From: Paraburkholderia terricola | GTDB taxonomy: Bacteria; Pseudomonadota; Gammaproteobacteria; Burkholderiales; Burkholderiaceae | Assembly (NCBI RefSeq): GCF_900142195.1 | Contig: NZ_FRAB01000004.1 | Coordinates: 1-64,000 of the forward strand | Length of the DNA: 64,000 bases | Direction: 5' to 3' | Shown here: positions 35,833 to 44,559 of the stretch, in pieces | Position numbering within the stretch: the first letter of the stretch is position 1 | How the letters are laid out: each line of letters begins with the position of its first letter | Made by a program: the position numbers and the translations under genes | Notes under the pieces: model-generated | The model's input: only the letters and a program-made list of their open reading frames with translations | Told to the model about the DNA's origin: nothing | Databases searched by the model: none

Positions 35833-37338
35833 ATGCCGTACGCTACGATAAAGCGCAGAACTTTTCTCGGCGCCGCCGCCACTGCCATGACATGGGCGTC
35901 GTTTCCGTTTTTGGCAAGAGCGTCGACTACGTTAGTGATTCGTATCGAATGGCAGCAATTCAAGACGACGCCTCACTATGCTTCATTTCTTAACGCGGTG
36001 CGGACCATGCTGGCCAACCCGAATGCGGCCGATCCGAATTCATGGCAGTACTGGACCAACGTCCACATGAACTACTGTCCGCATCGGCAGCCATATTTCC
36101 TTGCCTGGCATCGCGGATACCTGTACTACCTGGAGCGTCAGATCAGACTGATTTCGGGTGACAGCGATTTCACGCTGCCGTACTGGGACTGGTTCAGCAA
36201 CCCGAACGTGCCGGCGGAATTCACCGATACGGCAAGCGGTAATCCGCTTTATTGTCCTCGACTCAATACGAACGTCTATAACGCGCTCGACCTGTCGCCT
36301 TTCTCGTCCTCGGTCGTGAACTTCCAGCGCGGCACGGCCAATTCATTTGAAGAGAAGTTCGAGACGGCACCGCACAATCCGGTGCACAACATCATCGGCA
36401 ATTCGATGGCTACCATGCAATCGCCTCGTGATCCGATTTTCTACCTGCACCATGCGAACGTCGACAGGCTTTGGCACGCGTGGGCGCTGCCGGACGGAAG
36501 AACCATGCCGGCGCCGACCGATCCGTATTGGGCCGGGACCTTCACTTACGCTTCCGCCTTGACGATCAACAAGGAGCAAACGTACTCTCCGCGTTCCCGG
36601 CTCGGCTATGACTACGCCAACACGGCGAGACCCACCACCTTGCCGCCGCAAACACAGGTGGGCCGAATCATTCGGGTGCAGGCGCAAACGACCGACCTTC
36701 GAGCACGCCCGCCCGTCGTCAGCTTCTCCCTAAGCTCGGCGCGTGATATTACCTCTGGGCGGCATTCGATCGGCGGCGTCACCGGCGTTGCGCTGAACGA
36801 GGCATCCATCACGGTTCGGATTCTGGGAGAGGCCGCCTCGATTAAACCCGTTCAGGACTTGCTTTCGGCGACCGCTGCGTCATACGACGCGGCCGCGCAA
36901 GGCCTGGTTGCCCCTTCGACAACGACCGCCACGACGTCCGGGAAATATCGTTCGGTGAAGGTCGTATTCGACGACATCAAACTGACGGCTCGAGGTGCGG
37001 CGGGGGGCTATTTCTACAACGTGTACCTCAACCTTCCCGACAACTTCGGCGATAAGGCGGTGCGCGCTCAGCACTTCATCGGGACGCTGGGTCCCTTTGA
37101 AGTTTCCGGTGCCGCGCATCATGGAGCGGTGACTTTGGACTATCCCGCTACCGCGGCGCTGTTGAAGGCCGTGGATCAAATCTCGCGAGAGTTCTTCGTC
37201 TCTCTCGTCCGTGTCAATGGTGCGAACGCGCCGAAAGGAACGGTTATCCAGGTGGGCGAGTTACGGATCGAGTTGACCACCGAACCGGCGTACATCGTGT
37301 CGCCGGTTGCTCCTCCCGGCTCCGGCGTGCCTTATTAG
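35833..37338 (+). CDS. Tat-exported tyrosinase (type 3 copper phenol oxidase)
   Basis: A 501-residue protein that hydroxylates and oxidises phenols to quinones with a dicopper centre. The signal peptide IKRRTFLGAAATAMTWASF (Tat type) ends near ARAS. The CuA site has H78, H84 (in NYCPHRQPYF) and H93 (in LAWHRGYLYYLE). The Cys-x-His at C82/H84 can form the thioether bond known in tyrosinases and plant catechol oxidases. The CuB site has H181 and H185 (HNPVH) and DPIFYLHHANVDRLW. The C-terminal ~200 residues form a beta-rich domain (VQVGELRIELTTEP end) like the plant polyphenol-oxidase lid domain that shields the active site. The start was chosen for GGAGGAG just upstream. It precedes the second ATP-grasp gene. 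Confidence 0.92.
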   Translation: MPYATIKRRTFLGAAATAMTWASFPFLARASTTLVIRIEWQQFKTTPHYASFLNAVRTMLANPNAADPNSWQYWTNVHMNYCPHRQPYFLAWHRGYLYYLERQIRLISGDSDFTLPYWDWFSNPNVPAEFTDTASGNPLYCPRLNTNVYNALDLSPFSSSVVNFQRGTANSFEEKFETAPHNPVHNIIGNSMATMQSPRDPIFYLHHANVDRLWHAWALPDGRTMPAPTDPYWAGTFTYASALTINKEQTYSPRSRLGYDYANTARPTTLPPQTQVGRIIRVQAQTTDLRARPPVVSFSLSSARDITSGRHSIGGVTGVALNEASITVRILGEAASIKPVQDLLSATAASYDAAAQGLVAPSTTTATTSGKYRSVKVVFDDIKLTARGAAGGYFYNVYLNLPDNFGDKAVRAQHFIGTLGPFEVSGAAHHGAVTLDYPATAALLKAVDQISREFFVSLVRVNGANAPKGTVIQVGELRIELTTEPAYIVSPVAPPGSGVPY

Positions 37339-37498
37339 GCCGGTCGGCAGCGCCGCGCGGTTCGAAGACCATGTATCGGCCTTCCTTCCGTGGCGCGTGC
37401 TTGCCAGTCAACGCATTGAATACGTTTCGAGTTGTGATCGTTCGCCTGTCAACGCAATAGTCGACGTCTGTGATAACTCAACGATTAAGGAGGCTTCT

Positions 37499-38467
37499 GT
37501 GTCACGTCCAAGAAGAGTCTTTCAAGCGGAAACCGCGTTTCAGGTAAGCCATGCCCTCAATGCACCATTCGGGAGGGGAGAGAGCATTGGCGGGACACCT
37601 GTCGGCCTCGAAAGGCGGATAAAAGAGCATGCCAAGGATTTGCTGCCGGATTTTCTCTTCCTGTTACTTTTGCATCGCAAAGAGGTGGGCCGCTTTCCCA
37701 ATCTCATCAAGCCGAGAACATTCAACGAACGCATTCTCAGGCGAAACCTGCAACCGGATCCTCGATTTGCGCCGTTGACGGACAAGCTTGCCGTGCGCGA
37801 CTACGTGGGCCGGATTCTGGGAGAAGAATTTCTCGTTCCTTTGATTGCCGCGCCCACCAGGTTCACGCGCGCGGACTTCGATTCTCTTCCAGACTCGTTT
37901 GTCATGAAGGCGAATCACGGCAGCACGTTCGTCGAGATCGTCCGCGACAAATCACGAGAGAGTTTTGAGCGGCTTCACCAGTTGGCCGTCCGGTGGCTAT
38001 CGACCGATTTTTACAAGGTGGCGCGCGAGCGCCATTACCGGGACATCGAACCGGGGCTATTCTTCGAGACGCTCCTGCTCGATCGAAACGGTCAGGTTCC
38101 CGCCGACTACAAGGTGCATTGCTTTCGTCGAAGTGCGGGGCGACCGGTCATGTACATCGTGAAAATCAGCGACCGGTTTGGACCGCTGCCGCGTGGCGAT
38201 GTGTATGACGCGGACTGGAACCATCTCGACGTAACGATTGGCGAGTACGCGCGCGGCACCACGCCGAGCGCTCCGCCAGATAACCTGGACGCGATACTCG
38301 AGGCCGCCGCGAAGCTATCCAACGGCTTCGATTACGTTCGGGTCGATCTTTATGCACCGGACAATGCGCTGTACTTTGGCGAGCTCACGTTTACGCCTGG
38401 CGCGGGCGTCGTACCCATGTTTCCCGACCGCGTCGATTTCGAATGGGGCGAACTGCTTATGGAATGA
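37499..38467 (+). CDS. TupA-like ATP-grasp protein, copy 2
   Basis: A 322-residue paralogue of the protein encoded at 10263-11240. The two share long identical blocks such as SFVMKANHGS, ERHYR and FDYVRVDLYAPDNA-YFGELTFTPGAGV, and both end EWGELL. The GTG start at 37499 is chosen because AAGGAGG sits 5 bases upstream; the frame is open to 37307. The family uses ATP to join a carboxylate to an amine or hydroxyl and is common in polysaccharide loci. It is 160 bp after tyrosinase in the same direction, so they may be cotranscribed. The two copies bracket the polysaccharide region. Confidence 0.88.
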   Translation: MSRPRRVFQAETAFQVSHALNAPFGRGESIGGTPVGLERRIKEHAKDLLPDFLFLLLLHRKEVGRFPNLIKPRTFNERILRRNLQPDPRFAPLTDKLAVRDYVGRILGEEFLVPLIAAPTRFTRADFDSLPDSFVMKANHGSTFVEIVRDKSRESFERLHQLAVRWLSTDFYKVARERHYRDIEPGLFFETLLLDRNGQVPADYKVHCFRRSAGRPVMYIVKISDRFGPLPRGDVYDADWNHLDVTIGEYARGTTPSAPPDNLDAILEAAAKLSNGFDYVRVDLYAPDNALYFGELTFTPGAGVVPMFPDRVDFEWGELLME

Positions 38468-38666
38468 AAGTACGTTTCTCTTGAAACGCGAGGGAGGGGC
38501 GAGGGCTCCTGGTTGCCGTTACAGTTGCCCGAGCCTCGACTTCGCGAAGCAACGCCGAACGGTGAGGCCAATGCGTTTAGAATGCGGATCAGCAAAGAGA
38601 CGGTGTCGTTTCGAATCCACTACCGACACCGATCGCCGCTGCCCCGAAACGCAAAGACCAGGCAAA

Positions 38667-39179
38667 ATGACCGGACTGTCTCACCTGAAATATCTAACCG
38701 GCTACCCTCCGGCGCTGCAGGAAAAAGTCAGGAAGCTGATAGCCGACGCGCAACTGGGCCCGTACCTCGCTGAGCGATACCCGAACACACACGACGTGCA
38801 AACAGACCGGGCGCTCTACGCCTATTGCGCGGACCTGAAACGCGAACATCTGCGCAGCGCGGAGCAAATCGACAAAGTCACCTACGACAGCAAGCTCGAC
38901 GTCGTGCGTCACGCATTGGGCCTGCACACCAGCATCTCGCGCGTGCAAGGCGGCAAGCTGAAGGCGAAAAAGGAAATCCGCGTTGCCTCGCTGTTCAAAT
39001 CCGCTGCGCCGGAATTTCTGAAGATGATCGTCGTGCACGAACTCGCTCATCTGAAAGAGAGCGACCACAACAAAGCCTTTTATCGACTGTGCGAGTTCAT
39101 GCAGCCGGGCTACCACCAGATCGAATTCGATCTGCGCCTCTATCTCACGCATCGGGAACTGACGAAAAGTCCGGCCTGA
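38667..39179 (+). CDS. YgjP-like metallopeptidase domain protein
   Basis: A 170-residue soluble protein with the Zn-peptidase motif MIVVHELAHLKESDHNKAFY (HExxH plus downstream His) near the C-terminus. This is the layout of the YgjP/WLM-type M48-related group. The N-terminal half is helical and polar (LQEKVRKLIADAQLGPYLAE). No signal peptide or membrane helix is seen. The start is the ATG at 38667, where the family-like sequence begins; the ribosome-binding site is poor. It converges with the fdhF/ydeP-type gene after 14 bp. Physiological substrate is unknown. Confidence 0.85.
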   Translation: MTGLSHLKYLTGYPPALQEKVRKLIADAQLGPYLAERYPNTHDVQTDRALYAYCADLKREHLRSAEQIDKVTYDSKLDVVRHALGLHTSISRVQGGKLKAKKEIRVASLFKSAAPEFLKMIVVHELAHLKESDHNKAFYRLCEFMQPGYHQIEFDLRLYLTHRELTKSPA

Positions 39180-39193
39180 CGACGCGTCAAGCA

Positions 39194-41509
39194 TCAAGCA
39201 GCCAGCGCGTCAGCTTCCGCAGCCTTCAGCAAGACCGGAATCGACTTCGAAGTCGGCGTCCCGGCGCCATCCGCCACCGAGGAAAGCGGCACGAGCGGAT
39301 TCGTCTCAGGATAGTAAGCGCCGAGACATCCGCGCGGAATGTCGTATTCCACGAGCAGAAACCCCTTCACGTGACGTTCGATTCCGTCGGCCCATACGCT
39401 CGTGATATCCACGCGCTGCCCGGCGGCGAAGCCCAGCATCGCGAGATCTTCCTTGTTGGCGAACAACACGCGCCGTTGGCCGTATACGCCGCGATAGCGA
39501 TCGTCGAGGCCGTAGATGGTCGTGTTGTACTGATCGTGCGAGCGCGTCGTCATCAGGGTCATCAGGCGCTCGCCGTGCTCTTCGCGCGCGCGATGTATCG
39601 GCGTGTCGAGCGCGATCGCGTGCACGATGAACTGCGCCTTGCCGCTCGGCGTTTTCCAGATCCGCTCGCGTGACGCGACACCCAGGTGGAATCCGCCTGG
39701 ATGCTTCAACCGCTCGTTGTAGTTCTCGAAGCCCTCGATCACCTTCGCGACGCCGTCGCGGATCAGCGAGTAATCGGCCGCGTGCGCGAGCCAGTCCACC
39801 TTGTCGCTGCCGAGCGTCGCATGCGCCATGCGCGCGACGATTGCGATCTCCGACAGCAGATTGTCCGAGGCCGGCTTGTTCATGCCGTAAGAGATATGCA
39901 CCATGCTCATCGAATCCTCGACGCTCACGCCTTGCGGCACGCCATTCTGCGAATCGATCTCGGTGCGCCCGAGCGTCGGCAGAATCAGCGCGTCACGTCC
40001 GTGCACGAGGTGGCTGCGGTTCAGTTTGGTCGTGATGTGCACGGTCAGGTCGCACGACCGCATGGCTTCCCAGGTACGCGGCGTGTCCGGCGTCGCAATC
40101 GAAAAATTGCCGCCGAGGCCGATGAACACCTTCACCTTGCCGTCGAGCATCGCCTGAATCGTATTGACGACGTCGAGTCCATGTTCGCGCGGCGGCTCGA
40201 AACCGTAGACCTCGCCGAGCCGGTCGAGAAACGCCTCGGTCGGTTTTTCCTCGATGCCGACCGTGCGGTCGCCTTGCACATTCGAATGCCCGCGCACCGG
40301 GCACAAACCCGCGCCGCGCCGGCCGATATTGCCGCGCATCATCATCAGGTTCGACAGCAACTGCACGGTCGGCACCGAGTTCTTGTGCTGCGTGAGGCCC
40401 ATGCCCCAAGTGGAAATCACCGCGCGGCCCTTCACGTAGATGTCGCCGAGCTTCAGCACGTCCTCGAACGGCACGCCGGATTCGGCGACGATGGTGTCCC
40501 AGTTCTCCGCCCGCAGATCGTCGGCGAACGCGTCGAAACCCACCGTGTGTCCGGCGATGAAGCCGACGTCCAGCACTCGCTCGAGGCCCGACGCGAGCGC
40601 CTCGTCGTCGAGTTCGATCACGCGCTTGGCGACGCCTTTGAGCAGCGCGAAATCGCCGCCGACTTTCGGCCGGATGAACACGGAGCTGATTTTCGTGCTG
40701 CCCATCGTGATCATTTCGACCGGATGCTGCGGACTCGCGAAACGTTCGAGGCCGCGCTCCTTGAGCGGATTGATCGACACGATGGTCGCGCCGCGCTTCG
40801 CGCATTCACGCAGTTCGCCGAGCATGCGCGGATGGTTGGTCGCCGGATTCTGGCCGAAGATCAGCAGCGTGTCGGCGTGTTCGAAGTCGTCGAGCGTGAC
40901 CGTGCCCTTGCCGATGCCGACCGTATGCGGCAAGCCGCGGCTGGTCGCTTCGTGGCACATGTTCGAGCAATCGGGGAAATTGTTGGTGCCGTACATGCGC
41001 ACGAACAACTGATACAGGAACGCGGCTTCGTTGCTGGCGCGGCCCGAGGTATAGAAGGCGGCGCGGTCGGGATCGTCGAGGCGCTTCAGGTGGCCGGCGA
41101 TGAGGTCGAAGGCTTCGTCCCAGCCGATCGGCACGTAGCGGTCGCGCAGCGCGTCGTAGACGAGCGGGTCGGTCAGACGGCCATGCTGTTCCAGTTCGAA
41201 GTCCGACTGCGCCATCAGTTGCTCGACCGTGTGTGCCTCGAAGAACGTCGGCGTCACGCGCTTGCTGGTCGCCTCGGCGGCCACGGCCTTCACGCCGTTC
41301 TCGCAGAATTCGAAGGTGGACGCGTGCTCCCGATCCGGCCACGCGCAGCCGGGGCAGTCGAAGCCGTCGGGCTGATTCTGTTTGAACAGCGTGCGGTAAT
41401 TGCCGCCCGTGACCTTTTCCTTGATCAGATTGATCGCGACATATTTGAGCGCGCCCCAGCCTGCGGCGGGGTGCGTGTACGGTTCGATGCGAGCTTCGGG
41501 TTTCTTCAT
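39194..41509 (-). CDS. FdhF/YdeP-family molybdopterin oxidoreductase
   Basis: A 771-residue molybdopterin-guanine-dinucleotide enzyme of the YdeP branch related to formate dehydrogenase H. It starts MKKPEARIEPYTHPAAGWGA and has the Cys-containing DGFDCPGCAWPDREHASTFE (~53). Its Mo-cofactor domain includes RASNEAAFLYQLFVRMYGTN, FGQNPATNHPRMLGELREC and ICTHTKL-like segments, and the C-terminal molydopterin-dinucleotide-binding domain has TRSHDQYNTTIYGLDDRYRG. The reaction is unproven; E. coli YdeP is linked to acid resistance. It diverges from a MocR-type regulator with 170 bp between, a common pairing for control of such genes. Confidence 0.93.
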   Translation of the reverse strand: MKKPEARIEPYTHPAAGWGALKYVAINLIKEKVTGGNYRTLFKQNQPDGFDCPGCAWPDREHASTFEFCENGVKAVAAEATSKRVTPTFFEAHTVEQLMAQSDFELEQHGRLTDPLVYDALRDRYVPIGWDEAFDLIAGHLKRLDDPDRAAFYTSGRASNEAAFLYQLFVRMYGTNNFPDCSNMCHEATSRGLPHTVGIGKGTVTLDDFEHADTLLIFGQNPATNHPRMLGELRECAKRGATIVSINPLKERGLERFASPQHPVEMITMGSTKISSVFIRPKVGGDFALLKGVAKRVIELDDEALASGLERVLDVGFIAGHTVGFDAFADDLRAENWDTIVAESGVPFEDVLKLGDIYVKGRAVISTWGMGLTQHKNSVPTVQLLSNLMMMRGNIGRRGAGLCPVRGHSNVQGDRTVGIEEKPTEAFLDRLGEVYGFEPPREHGLDVVNTIQAMLDGKVKVFIGLGGNFSIATPDTPRTWEAMRSCDLTVHITTKLNRSHLVHGRDALILPTLGRTEIDSQNGVPQGVSVEDSMSMVHISYGMNKPASDNLLSEIAIVARMAHATLGSDKVDWLAHAADYSLIRDGVAKVIEGFENYNERLKHPGGFHLGVASRERIWKTPSGKAQFIVHAIALDTPIHRAREEHGERLMTLMTTRSHDQYNTTIYGLDDRYRGVYGQRRVLFANKEDLAMLGFAAGQRVDITSVWADGIERHVKGFLLVEYDIPRGCLGAYYPETNPLVPLSSVADGAGTPTSKSIPVLLKAAEADALAA

Positions 41510-41679
41510 GATGGTTGCCGCGGATACGCTTTGACGAGGCTTTTAAGCCGATACCTGCAAGCCTACTGTGTTCCAAAGGCAGCGCAGCATACAGAAAAAT
41601 GGAAAGCCGAGGGATACAGTTGTCTGCGTTTTGTCATAGACTGGCGCCTCAACTCACGCTTTCCGTTTGAGCCAGGTCC

Positions 41680-43122
41680 TTGAAACTCTACGAAAAACTC
41701 GCCGACGACATGACCGAAGCCGTGCGCCGTGGCGTGTTCGCGGCGGGCGAGCGGATTTTGTCGGTGCGGCAGGCGAGCCAGCAGCACGGCGTGAGCATCA
41801 AGACCGTGCTGCGCGCGTATGCGTTGCTCGAAAGCCGTGGGGTGGTCGAGAGCCGTCCGCAGTCCGGCTACTTCGTGCGCGACGCCGCGGCGAGAGCGGC
41901 CAGGGCGGCGGCGCTCGATGAGCCCCGCCTGAGCGGCAAGCCGGCAGCCGAGACCGCGCCCGTGGCCGCCGAGGTCGACGTCAGCCGGCTGGTGCTATCG
42001 ACCCTGCGCAGCATCCGCGCCCACGACGCCGTGCCGCTCGGCTCGCCTTATCCCGACCCGTCGCTGTTCCCGTGGCGGCGCATCAATCAGTATGCGAACG
42101 CGATCGCCCGGCGTAGCGCGAGCTGGAATCTGATCGACGATCTGCCGCCCGGCAATCCCGAACTGATCCGGCAGATCGCGCGCCGCTACGCCGAGAACGG
42201 CGTGCCGGTCGATCCCGGCGAAATCGTCATCACGCTGGGCGCGACGGAGGCGATCAACCTCAGCTTGCAGGCGGTCGCCAAACCCGGCGATACGGTGGCG
42301 GTCGAATCGCCGACCTATTACGCGATGCTGCACGCCATCGAGCGCCTCGGCATGCGCGCGATCGAGGTGGCGACGCATCCGGCGCACGGCATCGACATCG
42401 AGGCGCTGGCTCAGGTGATCGCGACGCAGACGATCGCCGCCTGCATGGTGATGCCCAACTTTCAGAATCCGCTCGGCTTTCAGATGCCGGACGCGCGCAA
42501 GCGGCAACTGGTCGACCTGCTCGCCGCGCACGAGATTCCCGTCATCGAGAACGACGTTTATCAGGAACTCTATTTCGGCGACGCCCGGCCTTCGACGCTG
42601 AAGAACTTCGACACAAAGGGACTGGTGTTGCATTGCGCGTCGTTTTCGAAGAGCCTGACCGCGTCGTACCGGATCGGCTGGGCGATGCCGGGGCGCTACC
42701 GCGCGCAGGTCGAGAAGCTCAAGTTTCTCAATACGCTGACCACGCCTTCGGTGCCGCAAGTCGCGGTGGCCGATTATCTGAAGCAGGGCGGCTACGACCG
42801 TCATCTGCGGCACGTGCGCAAGGTTTACCGGCAGCAGGCGAGCATCATGACGGCGATGGTGCGGCGGTTTTTCCCGGTCGGCACGCGCATGTCGGCGCCG
42901 CAAGGCGGCTACGTGCTATGGGTGGAGTTGCCCGAACGCGTCGATTCGATGCGGCTTTACCAGGCGGCGCTCGCGCGCGGCATCACGGTCGGGCCGGGCA
43001 TGATGTTTTCGACGCGCGACGATTTTCGCCATTTCATCCGGCTCAATTACAGCTATCCGTGGACGGCGCAGACCGAGGCGGCATTGAAGACGCTGGGCGA
43101 ACTGGTGGCGCGCATGGCTTGA
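41680..43122 (+). CDS. MocR-type transcriptional regulator (GntR HTH fused to aminotransferase-like domain)
   Basis: A 480-residue chimeric regulator. Residues ~1-70 form a GntR winged helix ([20 protein letters not shown], then [20 protein letters not shown]). The rest is a fold-type I PLP domain with [20 protein letters not shown], and with the PLP-binding Lys in [18 protein letters not shown] (~320). MocR proteins sense PLP-linked ligands and often control neighbouring amine or vitamin metabolism genes. The start codon is TTG at 41680; the family start (LYEKLADDM) fits it. It lies upstream of a small winged-helix gene (22 bp) and divergent from the YdeP-type gene. Confidence 0.93.
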   Translation: MKLYEKLADDMTEAVRRGVFAAGERILSVRQASQQHGVSIKTVLRAYALLESRGVVESRPQSGYFVRDAAARAARAAALDEPRLSGKPAAETAPVAAEVDVSRLVLSTLRSIRAHDAVPLGSPYPDPSLFPWRRINQYANAIARRSASWNLIDDLPPGNPELIRQIARRYAENGVPVDPGEIVITLGATEAINLSLQAVAKPGDTVAVESPTYYAMLHAIERLGMRAIEVATHPAHGIDIEALAQVIATQTIAACMVMPNFQNPLGFQMPDARKRQLVDLLAAHEIPVIENDVYQELYFGDARPSTLKNFDTKGLVLHCASFSKSLTASYRIGWAMPGRYRAQVEKLKFLNTLTTPSVPQVAVADYLKQGGYDRHLRHVRKVYRQQASIMTAMVRRFFPVGTRMSAPQGGYVLWVELPERVDSMRLYQAALARGITVGPGMMFSTRDDFRHFIRLNYSYPWTAQTEAALKTLGELVARMA

Positions 43123-43144
43123 AAGCAGAGAACGAGGAGACACG

Positions 43145-43462
43145 ATGGAAGAAAGCGAAAACGATGAACTCGATCCGGTGCTGGTCGCCGTGCTGGCGCA
43201 ACTGTGGCGCGCGCACCGGGAAACGCCCGGCGGCGCATGGTCGCTCGCCAGATTGTCGAAGCAGGCGGCCGTGCCGATGAGCGGCTTGCGGCGACAGTTG
43301 ACGGCCCTGGTCGATGGGGGACTGGTGGATACCACCTTCAACGAGGAAGGCACGGGCACGGCGCGCTTGAGCGAACTCGGCGCGGGCCTGTGCGCCGAAC
43401 TGTTCGGCGATGGCGAAACGCCGGACGAGGATCAGGCCGACCCGGCGCCACGGCTTCACTAA
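43145..43462 (+). CDS. Small winged-helix DNA-binding protein
   Basis: A 105-residue protein with a predicted winged-helix fold ([20 protein letters not shown] then [20 protein letters not shown]) and acidic ends. The layout resembles small MarR/ArsR-like regulators. ATG 43145 has GAGGAG upstream. It follows the MocR gene by 22 bp, so both are likely made together and may regulate the divergent YdeP-type oxidoreductase or each other. Confidence 0.8.
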   Translation: MEESENDELDPVLVAVLAQLWRAHRETPGGAWSLARLSKQAAVPMSGLRRQLTALVDGGLVDTTFNEEGTGTARLSELGAGLCAELFGDGETPDEDQADPAPRLH

Positions 43463-43491
43463 GCGCGCGGGCGGCCTGAGCCGCGCCGCCA

Positions 43492-43521
43492 CCGGCAGGC
43501 ATCGCATATCGACCCTGCCGG
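43492..43521. terminator. Hairpin between convergent genes
   Basis: Arms CCGGCAGG (43492-43499) and CCTGCCGG (43514-43521) form an 8-bp perfect stem between the winged-helix gene and the convergent SDR gene. It lacks a T-tract on either side, so termination is only possible. Confidence 0.35.
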
Positions 43522-43543
43522 GCCACCGGCGCCGTGCGCCGCC

Positions 43544-44293
43544 TTAAAGCTGACTCATGCCGCCATCGGCGATGATTTCCGTGCCGACGATGAACGCCGA
43601 TTCCGGCGCCGCCAGATGCAGCACGGTCGAGGCGATTTCCTCCGGCGTGCCGAAGCGGCCGACCGGCACCTGGCTGAGAATCTGCGCGGCGGTGGCTTCG
43701 AGCGCGGCGGCGTCGAGACCGAGCTTGCCGTAAAGCGGCGTCTGCACCGGCCCTGGGCTCACCACGTTCACGCGCACGCCTTGCGGCAGCAATTCCGCCG
43801 ACAGCGTCTTCGCGAGCGAAATCACCGCGGCCTTGCTTGCCGCATACACCGACGATCCCGGCATGCCGATATGCGCATTGATCGAGCCGTTGATGACGAT
43901 CGAGGCGCCACGATTGAGCAGGGGCAGTAGCGCCTGAATCTGGAAATAGGCGCCCTTCACGTTGGTGTTGAACATCGCATCCCAGAAGGCTTCCTCGACA
44001 TCCGGGAAGGACGCGAACTTCGCGGTGCCCGCGTTCACGAACACCGCGTCGAGCCGGATGCCGGCGGCGCCGATCGCGGCGGCCAGTTCGCGGGCCGCGG
44101 CAACGGAGCCGGCGTCGTTGCGCACGGCCACGGCGTTCGCGCCGAGCGCGGCTTTCGCGGTGTCGAGCGCATCGGCATCGCGCCCGGTGATGACGACGCG
44201 TGCGCCTTCGTCGGCGAAGGCCTTGGCGGCCGCGAAGCCGATGCCGCTGCTGCCGCCGGTGACGAGGATCGATTTACCTTGGAAGCGAGTCAT
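43544..44293 (-). CDS. SDR-family oxidoreductase
   Basis: A 249-residue classical short-chain dehydrogenase. The cofactor motif is SILVTGGSSGIGFAAAKAFA, the NAG-type motif VFVNAGTAKF follows, the catalytic Ser is in GSINAHIGMPG, and the Tyr-Lys pair is in VYAASKAAVISLAKTLSAEL. The C-terminal SPGPVQTPLYG is typical. The start is set at ATG 44293 with GGAGAA upstream; the open frame extends far beyond it. Substrate is unknown; such enzymes often act as quinone, alcohol or ketone reductases. It is divergent from the BMP-family gene. Confidence 0.93.
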   Translation of the reverse strand: MTRFQGKSILVTGGSSGIGFAAAKAFADEGARVVITGRDADALDTAKAALGANAVAVRNDAGSVAAARELAAAIGAAGIRLDAVFVNAGTAKFASFPDVEEAFWDAMFNTNVKGAYFQIQALLPLLNRGASIVINGSINAHIGMPGSSVYAASKAAVISLAKTLSAELLPQGVRVNVVSPGPVQTPLYGKLGLDAAALEATAAQILSQVPVGRFGTPEEIASTVLHLAAPESAFIVGTEIIADGGMSQL

Positions 44294-44468
44294 TTGATTT
44301 CTCCGAAAGAGTGGAAACGGGTTGATGTACGGATAGTGCGCTTCGGGCGGGCGCTTGCCGTACCACTTTGCCGATGTACCCGTTCGACGGAATCGAACGT
44401 GTTTGCCCGCGATCAGCATACGCGCCCGGTTATGGCCGGAATAACGAATAAAAATTTTGGCGGTGAAA

Positions 44469-44496
44469 TTGACCTTCGAATATGGCCCCCTATGCT
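44469..44496 (+). promoter_or_regulatory. Promoter candidate for the BMP-family binding protein
   Basis: The -35 TTGACC (44469-44474) and -10 TATGCT (44491-44496) are separated by 16 bp, about 63 bp upstream of the start codon at 44560. Confidence 0.5.
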
Positions 44497-44559
44497 GGAG
44501 CCTTGCGCGAGAAGTCCCGCGCGCGGTGGCAGGCACGTTCGAACATCTTCGGAGAATCC

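Noticed and set aside
39686-41683. 665-codon plus-strand open frame opposite the YdeP-type gene
   Set aside because: It is antisense to a well-conserved molybdoenzyme and has a His/Arg/Val-rich shadow composition.
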